DNA of 64,000 nt, taken from the NCBI RefSeq assembly GCF_025602895.1, contig NW_026516209.1, forward strand, positions 682,001 through 746,000, read 5' to 3'. Positions 10,464 through 20,060 of the stretch are shown here, one piece after another. This stretch comes from Polychytrium aggregatum. Lineage: Eukaryota > Chytridiomycota > Chytridiomycetes > Polychytriales. The notes under the pieces were generated by a model. It ran no database searches and was not told the origin of the DNA. It worked only from the letters and a program-made list of their open reading frames with translations. The position numbers were made by a program, and so were the translations under genes. The stretch's first letter is position 1. Each line of letters starts with the position of its first letter.

Positions 10464-13400
10464 ATGCCCAAGGTCACGGTGACATCCGGACTGGTGTCGT
10501 CGGTTGTGCGCACCGCAGCGATCCTGATTGGCGTCGCCGTCCTGCTCTCTCTATTCCTGATTCCGACGTCAAACCACTCGCCCGCCAACCCATCGCATCT
10601 GCTCTTCCACTCCCACCGGCTCTTCGAGAACCCGGGCCGTGCCGCCTGCGGGGAGGCTCTCGTCCGAAATCCTATCATTCCCAATGACCGAGGCAGCAAC
10701 GACTTTGAGAAGATGTGGTTTGTCCGAAACGTGAGTGCTGGAGGTTTGGGATGGTCGTTGCAGCAGAGATATGCATGGCACAGAGGCGACAGAAGGCCAG
10801 TTCGCCCGCACGGCGCTCGCGCATCGTCGAGCCCACAGCCAAGTTAGAAGACATGACAGCTAACGCTCACGCTCTGGCCCTGCGCAGATGACGAAGCATG
10901 CCTGGGCCGGGTACCACCGCCTTGCATCTGGGTCCGACGAGCTCAAGCCGCTCTCGGGCAAGGCCTATAACTGGTACGACCAGCACTCGCTGTTGTCGAC
11001 GGCCATTGACTCTCTCGACACGCTCTTGATCATGGGCCTCACGGAGGAGTACGCCCAAGCCAAATCCGAGGTGCTGTCCAAGTTCAACCCGACCTTCAAT
11101 GACGAGGTCAGCGTCTTTGAGTCGACGATCCGCGTTGTCGCCGGCCTCCTGAGCGCCTACGAGCTTGACGGGGATGTCAAGCTGCTGAATGCAGCCAAGT
11201 GGATGGCCGACCGTCTGCTGCCGGCCTTTGAGACCCCCACAGGCATACCCCTGAACCGAGTCAACCTGAAGACGTAAGTCTATGTGTTTCTGCAAGTCGT
11301 GTCGTTGTTGCTTCTGTGACGTTTGGTCGGATCGGATCGGATCGGATCGGATCGGATCGGGTCGGGCTGCTTTCGACTCCTTGGCTCGATGACAGCAGCG
11401 GCTGCTTCCTTTTGCTGATGACTCCCGATTATTGCGTCCGCACTCTCGGCTTCATAACCCATACATCCTCGCCACCGTTGCATTGGACTCTAGCGGCGTC
11501 GCGTGGGACAACGAGTTCTTTGACCGATCCGCTGGACTCGCTGAGGCCGGAACCCTCAGCCTGGAGCTGCAGTATCTCTCGGACGTGACCGGAGACCCAA
11601 AGTATGCCGACCGGGTAAAGTGTCGCCCCGCCCGCTTCGTCCATTCGGCAGGCACGCCGTGTTGCTTTCAACTTTGGGGGCAGTCATTTGCGGGTCGTTT
11701 GCGGGTCTATCGCACATTGGAAAAATCATCGTCCTGCCAGCAGGCTGCTGGCATATCCCGGCCTGCGTATGCGTCCTTCGATATCCCAGATCTCCGCTGC
11801 AACATCGATGGCGCTTCAGGCAGCTCACGCGCCGCTCTCGTCGATCACAGGCGCTCTTTGCCATGGAACAGATATTCGCTGCCAAGCGAAGGTTGCCGCA
11901 CCTTTATCCCAGCGTTGTCAGCGCAAAGTTCCTGAGTTTCGAGAACGGTAGGCGACCCCTGTCTGTTCCGAGCCATTCAAGCATGGCTTGACAGTATCCT
12001 ATGCGATTCGCCGTATTGCCGGCCTTCACGGTGCATATCTCCTTTGATAACACAATGCTGCGCGCTCAACTAGAGAACTACGGGATCGGTGCCGGCCTGG
12101 ATTCGTTTTATGAGTATCTTCTCAAGATGTGGATTGCCACGGGCGACCCAGGATACTGGGCGCGATACGAAGGCGCCATCACGACGATCAAGAAGATGAT
12201 TGTTGCCGTCTCGGACGATGGCCAGAATGTCTATATTCCAGATTTTTTCCGCAATATCGACGTCGAGTCGCTGAGCGACACGGACCCCAGCGCCTACATA
12301 AAGTCGTTGGGATTCCACCATCTGGTAGGCTGCTGCTGTTACTGCTGCTCTAATGGTATCGGAGGCTGTTGGACGAGAGTGTCGCTGCGTTCGAGGCCTT
12401 GGCTGTGTCATTTGCATACGCAGCTTGGGTCTTCCAGTACACCAGCTGCGGTCTCGGCGGCAGCAACAGTGACATATGCTTGTGGATGAGGCTGGCTGGT
12501 CTTTTTGCCGGGATCCCGTTCCTGTGGCCAGCACCCCGGTCTTCTTGGTCGATCGATTGGTTGCATAGCAGAAGGGGGCATTTCTTTGGCACGGGCGACA
12601 CACGGATTGGCGGCGTATGTGCGGCTGACGCAACTTCCTGGCGATCAGACATGCTTCTCTGGCGGCATGCTTGGTTTGGGCTCGATCCTCAACCGTCGCG
12701 GTCGATGGCCCGAGAATCTGAACATGGGCAAGCGTATCACAGAGACTTGCTATCGCTCGTATCAAAAGGCGTCGTCGGGCCTCGGTCCCGAGGTTGTCGA
12801 CGGCAACGATCTGAGTGCTGTCTCACCATCGTACCTCCAGAGGTAAGAGATGGTGGTGCCATTTGGTGTCGAGTTGAGCAGATGCTGGAAAGACCATGGG
12901 ATGTCTTGTTGTTCGCCACCGACTCTGGTGCAGCGAGCCTCTCGCTGACCTTTCCTCTCTCGGTTGCAGACCCGAGACAGTCGAATCCATCTTCTACATG
13001 TGGAGACTGACGCATGATCCCGTATATCGCGAGTGGGGCTGGGATATTGCGCAGGTACGTTCCTAAAGTACCCCCCCCCGCATCGTCGACATGCAGCCGA
13101 TCCAGATCCCTGTTTGCGTGGCCAGCTTGTCTCACCAGCTGCTTATGGTCGCCATAGAATATCGAGAAGTACCTCAAAACAGAGAACGGATACGCATCTC
13201 TGGGCAACGTCAACAGCGTCGTCATCGGCAGCAACGGCATCGTCCACCCACCCACCCTTATCGACCGCCAAGAGTCGTTCCTGATAGCCGAGACGCTCAA
13301 GTATCTCTATCTTCTCTTCACCGACGACGACGTCGTACCTCTCGAAAAGTATGTCTTCAATACCGAGGGCCATCCGCTCTCCATCCGTGGACATGGAAAG

Positions 13401-14483
13401 CGCAAGGACCCTACTCTCTTTGTGCCGCTGCACGGACATGCCCTGTTTCCGGGCTGGCAGCGCGGCCGAGTCCCTGGCACGATCGCCAACACCGACCTGG
13501 CCCTGGCCAAGAAGCGGGAGCAGCTCCGCAAGGAGATTATGGAGAAGCTGATCGATCGACGCATGCGACAGATGGAGGAGAATCGCAAGAACATTGACTA
13601 CGCGCCGCTCTATGGCTCGCTGGGTCAGAAGCATTTAGCGGGCAAGCCCGAAGCCATGGACAGCAGCAACGGCGCACAGCTGCAGATCAGCAGACCGCCC
13701 GGAGACTCGGGCGAGGTGATCATGGAGCTCCGAAATGTGTCGGTGCGGATTCCGCGCAAGCGGCCGCAGGGCTGGATCGGCCCGTTTTTCCCATCGATAT
13801 ACGATCCCGTGGGCTGGAAGCTGGAAGAGCAGCTCGTTGATGTGACCAACGAGCGCCGCCGTCAGCGCGCAAAGCTGAATCAGTCCGACATCCTTCTCAA
13901 AGGCGGCCCGATCAATCTGGATGCTCGGCCCAGGGCCACCGCCACGCCAACAAGCACCCCGGCCCCGCTGATACAGCTGGAAGACGGCGAGAGTCGACCA
14001 GAAAACGCCTATATCCTGGACAGCAGCCAACCGAGCGACTCTGCCGCACAAGCCAACAGCGGGTTTTACAAGCCAATGGCCTCAGGCGACAGCAACCTTG
14101 GCGGTCCTGTACAAGTCGGCGACAAGCCAAATGACTATGCTGTTCCGCTGGGCAGTCTTCCCGCAGCCTCAGGTGTCGAGAGCAGTCGCAGACCAAGCGA
14201 CGATCTGAATGCTCAGCGAGACGGCCTGATTGCTCAGAATGACGGCCCGGTTGCTCAGAATGACGATCAAGGCGACGAGCCGGTGGGATATGCAGAGGAC
14301 ACGGCAGAGGACATGGCGGAGGACATGGCAGACGGCGGCGGTGCTCTCCTGGCGCACGACGATCCCGACGAGGTGCAGACCGTCCCCGAAGACGAAATCG
14401 ACGACTCTTATCGCGAGATTGAGGCCTCTGATTTCAAGCAGTACCAAAACGACATGGGCGAGCGACAGAGCGAGAATCTGTAG
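10464..14483 (+). CDS. GH47 class I alpha-1,2-mannosidase with long C-terminal extension
   Basis: Eight exons (10464-10730, 10888-11273, 11494-11614, 11851-11947, 12074-12324, 12649-12842, 12970-13054, 13158-14483) give about 908 aa with consistent phases. A short basic N-terminus and one hydrophobic segment (about residues 10-35) make a type II ER/Golgi anchor. The GH47 domain (about 70-500) shows the family blocks [89 protein letters not shown] and [10 protein letters not shown]. These enzymes trim mannose from N-glycans for maturation or ER quality control. Beyond the domain, about 400 extra residues form a Lys/Arg/Glu-rich helix and then a disordered acidic tail with imperfect AQNDG and AEDMAED repeats. 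This is much longer than usual for the family. Class (ER Mns1-like or EDEM-like) is not settled, though the catalytic blocks fit class I. Confidence 0.92.
11327..11362 (+). repeat. Pentanucleotide (TCGGA)n repeat in GH47 intron 2
   Basis: About seven copies of TCGGA, the last degenerate (TCGGG), lie in the second intron of the mannosidase gene, about 50 bp after the donor site. Confidence 0.9.
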
Positions 14484-15520
14484 CCCTCGGTGTCAGCGAT
14501 TCTGCTGCTGCTGCTTTTGGTTTGGGTTATGCCAATGATGTTGCCGATGATGTTTCTGCTGCTTCTGCTGCTTCTGCTGCTTCTGCTGCTGCCCTTCTCC
14601 TTTGAACTGCGTCCACCCCGAGCCGCTCTGGCGCTGTGGCATTCCGCTGAGACAGCGCATTTGCAGCCCAGCCGGAGCATCGCCCCTTTGGAGGCAGAGA
14701 TGGCCCTGTCCGTGGCGTATTGTGGCGCCGGGCAACCAATATACAGCCGGTGCTGGCACAAACAGGACAGTGTCCATCTGCGTCCTTTCGCGATTCATGG
14801 CTGTGTTGGGAGGAGCGCAGTGTTGAGATTCGATATGCGTTGGACACCTCTGGACAACTCCAAACAGAATTGGTTTCTCGACGGCAACATCGTCGGATCG
14901 AGCGGGTCGCCTTGTTTCATTATCGCATGCAGTGCATCGGCGCAGACAGCCGCCGTTGAACAGATGCTCAAAGCACAGCCCCGCGTGGTCGGCTGATCCA
15001 GGCCTGCCCTGCCCCATGCTGCCATGACCGACAGCCAGCGTCTCATTGCCCCCCTCCTGTCGCCGCCAGCAGGATCCGATTTGCGCCGCATGGCGCCCGG
15101 GGACAACATATACCTGGTCCAGACCCTGGCTTCTCCCGCCGCCCGTTCCCGCTGTCTTTTCCCGCCAAACCCTCTTTCCGTCTTGGTGTCGGCTCGTCCG
15201 AGCTTAACTCTGCTCGAACCCACGGCACACGCCCTTCCTCCAGCCCGGTGCCCTCGGACTTGCTTCGGGGCCTTTGCTTGCGCTGTCTCGGCGCTCTTGG
15301 TCTCCATCGACGTTGGGGCCATCTGTCCGCACCCGCATTGCCTTTGGTGGCATCCATCCATATCTTTGTTGCTCTCCCGCCCTCGTCTAGCACTGCCTTC
15401 TCGCCTTTCTGCTCCAGCGCTGCTCCAGCATTGCTCCCGATACACTCTGGTATCACTGTTTTGGCTGGCACCGATATTTCAGTCTTGGTTGGCTGCCTCA
15501 TCCCAGCTCCTTGAATTCCA
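14484..15520. other. Intergenic region between GH47 and LRR genes
   Basis: Both neighbours read rightward. The first 120 bp after the mannosidase stop is a CTGCTT/CTGCTG triplet-rich tract. Copy B of the dispersed repeat lies at 14804-14915. The last 500 bp is the presumed promoter of the LRR gene and is pyrimidine-rich. Long open frames here have no recognisable domain. Confidence 0.6.
14804..14915 (+). repeat. Dispersed repeat, copy B
   Basis: This plus-strand segment matches the minus strand of 7236-7345, with the same landmarks GAGCGCAGTGT, GATATGC, AAACAGA and the terminal GTCGGATCGAGCGGGTCGCC. It sits about 320 bp after the stop of the GH47 gene, again in sense orientation to the upstream gene. 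Similarity fades on both sides, giving a unit near 110 bp. Confidence 0.75.
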
Positions 15521-17353
15521 ATGGCCGATCCCATTCTCATCCTCGACCTCGTCGTCGAGCATGCCCGGGTCGATACCCTCACGCTCTCCAGGCTCGCCCG
15601 ACTCGCCCGCTTTTACCGGCTCTGGTTTGGGCCTCGGCACCCCGGCTGGAAAGCTGGCCTTGCCCTTTTCCTGGGAATCCCAGAGAGCGCTGTCTTGCCT
15701 CGCGGCCTCGACTACCGAGCCATTGCCCTCGGCGGATGCATCTTCTTCAGCCGCACCAGCGAGCAAATCGATCCACTCGAAGATGCATTCTGGTCGTTTG
15801 CCTCGTCCGAGCCGGCCCTCTACTACGCCGCCATGGACCTCTGCGCTCTCCACCACCACCGCCTGTTCGAGCGATGGTATCAGAGCCAGGCCGGGTGGGC
15901 CTCCCGGGTCGGCATCCAGCTCAAGGAAAAGCTCAACCACTCGGCCGTCTCGGGAGTGCGCCAGCTGCATCTCGGCGGCATTGTCGGCCGCAACGTCCCC
16001 GACTCGATCGGCAACTTTGTCTCCATCACCGAGCTGGGCCTGCATGGCGATATCGATGTAATCCCTCCGACCATCGGCGGCCTGCGGTGCCTGACCCGTC
16101 TGCGCATCATTGGCACCCGGATCACCACCCTGCCTGGCTCAATCGGATTCCTGGGCGCCTTGACCGATCTCCGCCTCTCCAACAATCTCATCACCCATCT
16201 CCCGGACTCGCTCGCCAGCCTCAGCCGTCTCGAAATTCTGTACCTCAACTCCAATCCGCTTGGCGACTTTCCTCGTGCAGTCTTGGCTCTCAGGCAGCGG
16301 CTCCGCATCCTCAATCTCTCGTCGACCCAGCTGGCTCGCATCCCCGTCGCCATCGGCTCCCTCGCTGCCCTCAAGGAGCTCTATCTCTCCGGCAATCCTT
16401 TGCTCGGGGCCCTGCCCGAGTCCCTCGCCGACCTGGATGCCCTCGATCTGCTGGAGCTGTCCGGCAACTCGCTGGTGCACATGACACCGCGCGTGTTTGC
16501 CATGAGCTGCAAGACGGTCAAGCTTGCGCGCAACCGGCTCATGGCCATCTCGTTCTGTCCCGACGATGCGGCCGCATCTGCGTCTTCCTCGGCATCAGCC
16601 TCCGCCTTGACATCCGCATCAGTGTCAGCATCAGCATCAGCATCAACCACTGCTGTTTCCCCGACCCCAGTCCCGCCGTCGGGTCGCTCCTCGCGCATCT
16701 CCTTCGTCTCGGTTGCCACCCGTCCCCTCTCCCTCTGGCTCGACCGCAGCCGGGTCAGCCTGGCCGAATCCCTGGACCACAGCAACGACCGGACCTGGCT
16801 ATCGCCCCGGCGGTCCGAGAGCTTCATCTGGACCGAGTCTCCATCTGCGCCGCCTGCTCGCCTCAATTGGCGACTCAAGATCCTGGATCTGAGTCACAAC
16901 AGCCTCGCCTCCATCCCAGCCTCCATCGCTGCTCTGGCGGCCCTTGAGCATCTCATCCTCTCTAACAATCGCCTCGGCCAGCTGCCGGGCGAGCTCAGCC
17001 AGCTCAGTCGACTGCACACCTTGGATGTCTCCCACAACCAAATAGAGCTCCTGCCTCCGTCCATCGGTCGGCTGGAACGACTCCATACCTTCGACGCCTC
17101 GCACAACAGCATGCGTGCTCTCCCAGAGTCTATCGCCGCTCTGCTCAGTTTGCATCGTCTACTTCTGCATGGCAATCCAGACCTCCAGGAATATGGACCC
17201 CTCACCAAGCTTGCTCGGTCCAACCCGTCGCTGGTCATCACCCTGGGCGAGCAGACCACTCCCGCTGGCATCAAGGATGTCCTCGGCTCTATTGGATGCG
17301 CTCGGTCAAGGCTGCGGAGGGCCCTGCACCGATTCATGTGCATCCCGATCTGA
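15521..17353 (+). CDS. Leucine-rich repeat protein, intronless, 610 aa
   Basis: A single uninterrupted frame from the ATG at 15521. The N-terminal 145 residues have no recognised domain. A first LRR block (about residues 145-345) has roughly eight repeats of the LP..I..L..L..L.LS.N type (for example LTDLRLSNNLITHLPDSL). A Ser/Ala-rich low-complexity insert (about 350-430) follows, and a second block of five to six repeats (about 445-560) includes LEHLILSNNRLGQLPGEL. The repeat style matches the plant PIRL/Ras-group or SHOC2-like class of intracellular LRRs, which act as protein-binding scaffolds. No signal peptide or membrane segment is seen. Partner and function are unknown. It is the only complete gene here without introns, so it may derive from a retrocopy, although no poly-A trace is evident. 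Confidence 0.9.
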   Translation: MADPILILDLVVEHARVDTLTLSRLARLARFYRLWFGPRHPGWKAGLALFLGIPESAVLPRGLDYRAIALGGCIFFSRTSEQIDPLEDAFWSFASSEPALYYAAMDLCALHHHRLFERWYQSQAGWASRVGIQLKEKLNHSAVSGVRQLHLGGIVGRNVPDSIGNFVSITELGLHGDIDVIPPTIGGLRCLTRLRIIGTRITTLPGSIGFLGALTDLRLSNNLITHLPDSLASLSRLEILYLNSNPLGDFPRAVLALRQRLRILNLSSTQLARIPVAIGSLAALKELYLSGNPLLGALPESLADLDALDLLELSGNSLVHMTPRVFAMSCKTVKLARNRLMAISFCPDDAAASASSSASASALTSASVSASASASTTAVSPTPVPPSGRSSRISFVSVATRPLSLWLDRSRVSLAESLDHSNDRTWLSPRRSESFIWTESPSAPPARLNWRLKILDLSHNSLASIPASIAALAALEHLILSNNRLGQLPGELSQLSRLHTLDVSHNQIELLPPSIGRLERLHTFDASHNSMRALPESIAALLSLHRLLLHGNPDLQEYGPLTKLARSNPSLVITLGEQTTPAGIKDVLGSIGCARSRLRRALHRFMCIPI

Positions 17354-17953
17354 AGAAGCGTTACCGCCGCCTCTGCTTGCATGCTCGGCCAGCTGCCTCA
17401 GCCACATCTCCCCTTCTTTGTATCATAGCCAAAGCGCAGGGCCTGCGTATACGAAACAATCACCTAGACTATCAAGGAGGACAGACATTCTGATCGCCAG
17501 TCACACACAAAAGCCCGCCTCACTGCACACATCTCGCTCTGTTCCCGTCCGACAGCGCCCGTCCCATTCCCACATCTGTTGTCATCAATCGCGAAGCCGG
17601 GTAATCAGTGGTGCCAGAAGCACAATCCTCGCACATATTATCGGCAAATATTGGGGGTTTTTCTTTGCCTCGGGCATTCGTTTGTGATTGTCCATATTCA
17701 CTGGACATAATGATACACTGTGCCGTCATAGAACCGGCGATAACCCGACGCTGCATCGGTTGTGTCGGTCGTATTCTGTTACAGCGCGGATGGGGGGGGG
17801 AGCTGAGGACGTCGAGAATTTGCCAGACAGGAGCAGCTTCACCCAGGATTGAAACACGCATGTATTGCGTCTCGTTGTGAGGGCTTGGTAGTAAGCAGAC
17901 ATTTCATCTTTGCGCTTGGACACACGGATGAAGCTCCTCCGCATGTTCACGGC
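17354..17953. other. Convergent 3' region between LRR and SARAF genes
   Basis: Six hundred bases between two converging stop codons. It holds a G8 tract near 17793 and no supported gene. Confidence 0.6.
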
Positions 17954-19763
17954 TCAGCGAGAACGTGTTCCGCCAAATCCAGAGGCCATCCGTGAAGAAG
18001 ACGCTACCGGGCGCGATGAGCCAGATGATCTCGGTCGGTACGAACTGCCCGAGGCTCGGGGCGACGGTTCAGGCGAGTACTCTTCTCTGGGCGGCCTGGT
18101 CGATCGAGCACTTGGACGGACCAGGTTGGAAAGAAGGGTACCAGCCAGGAGCCCCTCAGTGAAACCAAATCGTGGGAAGGACGAGGACGACGAGGAGGGA
18201 GGAGGCGGTGGGTTGCCTTGGGTAGTTCGATCGTAAATTGGGTCAGGGTAATGCTTGCATGTGGAAGCATGAGGGAGGTCGCTCGGACTCTGCTGCGGAG
18301 GCTCGCCGTGCAAATACTTACTGCCGGTTCCAGGGCCGCCGCCACCGAATCCAGGGCCGCCGCCGCCGAATCCAGGACCACCACCGCCGAATCCGCCGGG
18401 CCACCGGAAGCCTCGGCCGTTGCTGCAGCGAGTTGGTTGAATGGCAACCAGATGCGGTTAACAACAAAATGCAGCTGTATTCAGTCCCATCCAACATCCA
18501 AAGCTGCCCAGCAACAGAGTCATTCATGCTGCTACCAACCCGCGGTTGCCATTCCGCTGGGGCATGATCCAGCTCTGGCTCAAGACGTAGAGAACCGCCA
18601 GGATCCCCGCCAGCCAAAACAGCTTGGAGGTCCAGCTGTCAGAGGAGCGTTGATCTGCAGGCCAGCGAATTGTCATTGATGGGCCGTGGTGAGTATGGCG
18701 CTCTTGGGCGCTGCGTTGCCTTGCCATCCCAATCGGCTGTCGATTGTCGCTGCTCAGGCGCCAGCTCCCATTTCGCCGTATTTCCTCGCCACCCTGCATC
18801 CTGGAATCCAAAACGATGCACGAAACGCTGTTTGGGTGCCAAAGGAGGATTGCTCGAGAGGATGCGTATCCATGATAGCCCACTACAGAGTCGGCGCATC
18901 ACCAACCGACGCACACACTTACAGTCGTCATGGTGGCTGTAGCGATGCCAGGAGGATTTGCGGCCCAGCCAGCCATCCCACCAACTGTTTCTGCCGTACC
19001 GCCGTTGAGGCTGTTGGTGCTGGTAGGGCTGCTGGTAGTGCCGGGCTTTCTGAGACTGCTCTCGATCGAACCACTTTTGAGTCCGTATGAGGGTGTCTGA
19101 GCAGAGAGGAGTGTGCGTTAGGGAGCAAGGAAAGGAGAGGGCCGGCCAAAGGGGCTCCAGCATTGGCTCGCAGCCGGCAACAGCAAGAGTACAGATGGAG
19201 GCGAGCCCATTCCTCGCAGAGTCCAGAGAGCAAATCCGGCTTACATTCAACTCCACAAGAGCCCACAAGGACATTGTCGTCGCCTTTGTAGCGGTATCCC
19301 TCGCAGGTAACCGTCGTTTCTCCAAACCGATAGAGATCCTCGAGCTCGGCACGGCACTCCCACTGGACTTGCCTGCCCCCAGTGACAGCAGCAGAAACAA
19401 AATCACCGTGAAGATAATAAATAAATATGAAAAACCATAAAGCTACTTTATGAACGACGAATGCGCGGTCAAGCCATGGCATACATTGCGGGACAGTGGA
19501 GGGAACTCGTACCGGCCGTCCCATCCGCGGTTGTAGCATTGGATCACAGGAATGACAACGTCTCTGCAGGCATCGCCGCCGATGCACTCCATCTGGGGCA
19601 CGGGCTGGACCCGGCGGGCCGCCGTCTTGTGGCCGTGGTAGAGGGTCAGCGTTTCAATGTCTCGGATGTGAATCTTATCCGAGGCAGCCGCGCAGAGTGA
19701 AGCGGCCAGGAGACATATCCAGAGGGCCATCAGCGGCCGATACGACGGCTGGGTTGGACGCAT
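17954..19763 (-). CDS. SARAF: SARAF/TMEM66 homologue, store-operated Ca2+ entry regulator type
   Basis: Six exons (19763-19513, 19372-19245, 19096-18923, 18654-18540, 18422-18322, 18216-17954) give 343 aa, close to the animal protein. A signal peptide is followed by a luminal Cys-rich domain with the hallmark order LTLYHG, PVPQMECIGGDAC, VIQCYNRGWDG, VQWECRAEL, FGETTVTCEGY and LVGSCGVEY. One transmembrane helix (LFWLAGILAVLYVLSQSWI) leads to a cytosolic tail of GGFGGGGPGFGG repeats, a Pro/Ser-rich stretch and the terminal MASGFGGTRSR. Animal SARAF is an ER membrane protein that promotes slow inactivation of STIM/Orai Ca2+ entry. Conservation of that activity in a fungus is not shown. The family assignment itself is strong because luminal motifs, membrane topology and Gly-rich tail all agree. 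Confidence 0.93.
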
Positions 19764-20060
19764 GGCCGGGCGATTGTGTTGGCCGGTGCGGTTGGAGACG
19801 GAAAGCGCAAGGAGAGTGAGCAGAGGACAGCGCAGAGGACTGCCAGCAGGGGGGCAGATACCCAGCTTTTGAGGCCGCGAACCGAACCGAACGGCAGCGC
19901 CAAGACCGGGACGTGGAGGGAATCGTGACGCTCGCGCAGCCAATCGCGGCGCAGGCCGGATCAAAACGCAAACTGGTTGCAGATCCGCCAGCGAACAGCC
20001 CATGCTCCTCTCGCTTGCTCTGTCAGATCTCAAATCCGGCCGCACCAGCCTCGCATCGCC
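19764..20060. promoter_or_regulatory. Divergent promoter, SARAF (-) and ATP10 (+)
   Basis: Only 297 bp separates the two start codons, so the core promoters of both genes must lie here. I see no clear TATA box or repeated operator. Confidence 0.6.

Noticed and set aside
14804-14915. Dispersed repeat considered as a short protein-coding duplicate
   Set aside because: The two copies translate to similar peptides in one frame for about 35 residues only (WxERSVEIRYALD), with indels that break the frame, so a nucleotide-level repeat explains it better.
15511-16947. 478-codon plus-strand frame overlapping the LRR gene in another frame
   Set aside because: Composition is Arg/Pro/His-rich out-of-frame translation of LRR codons. 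The LRR frame is clearly the real one.
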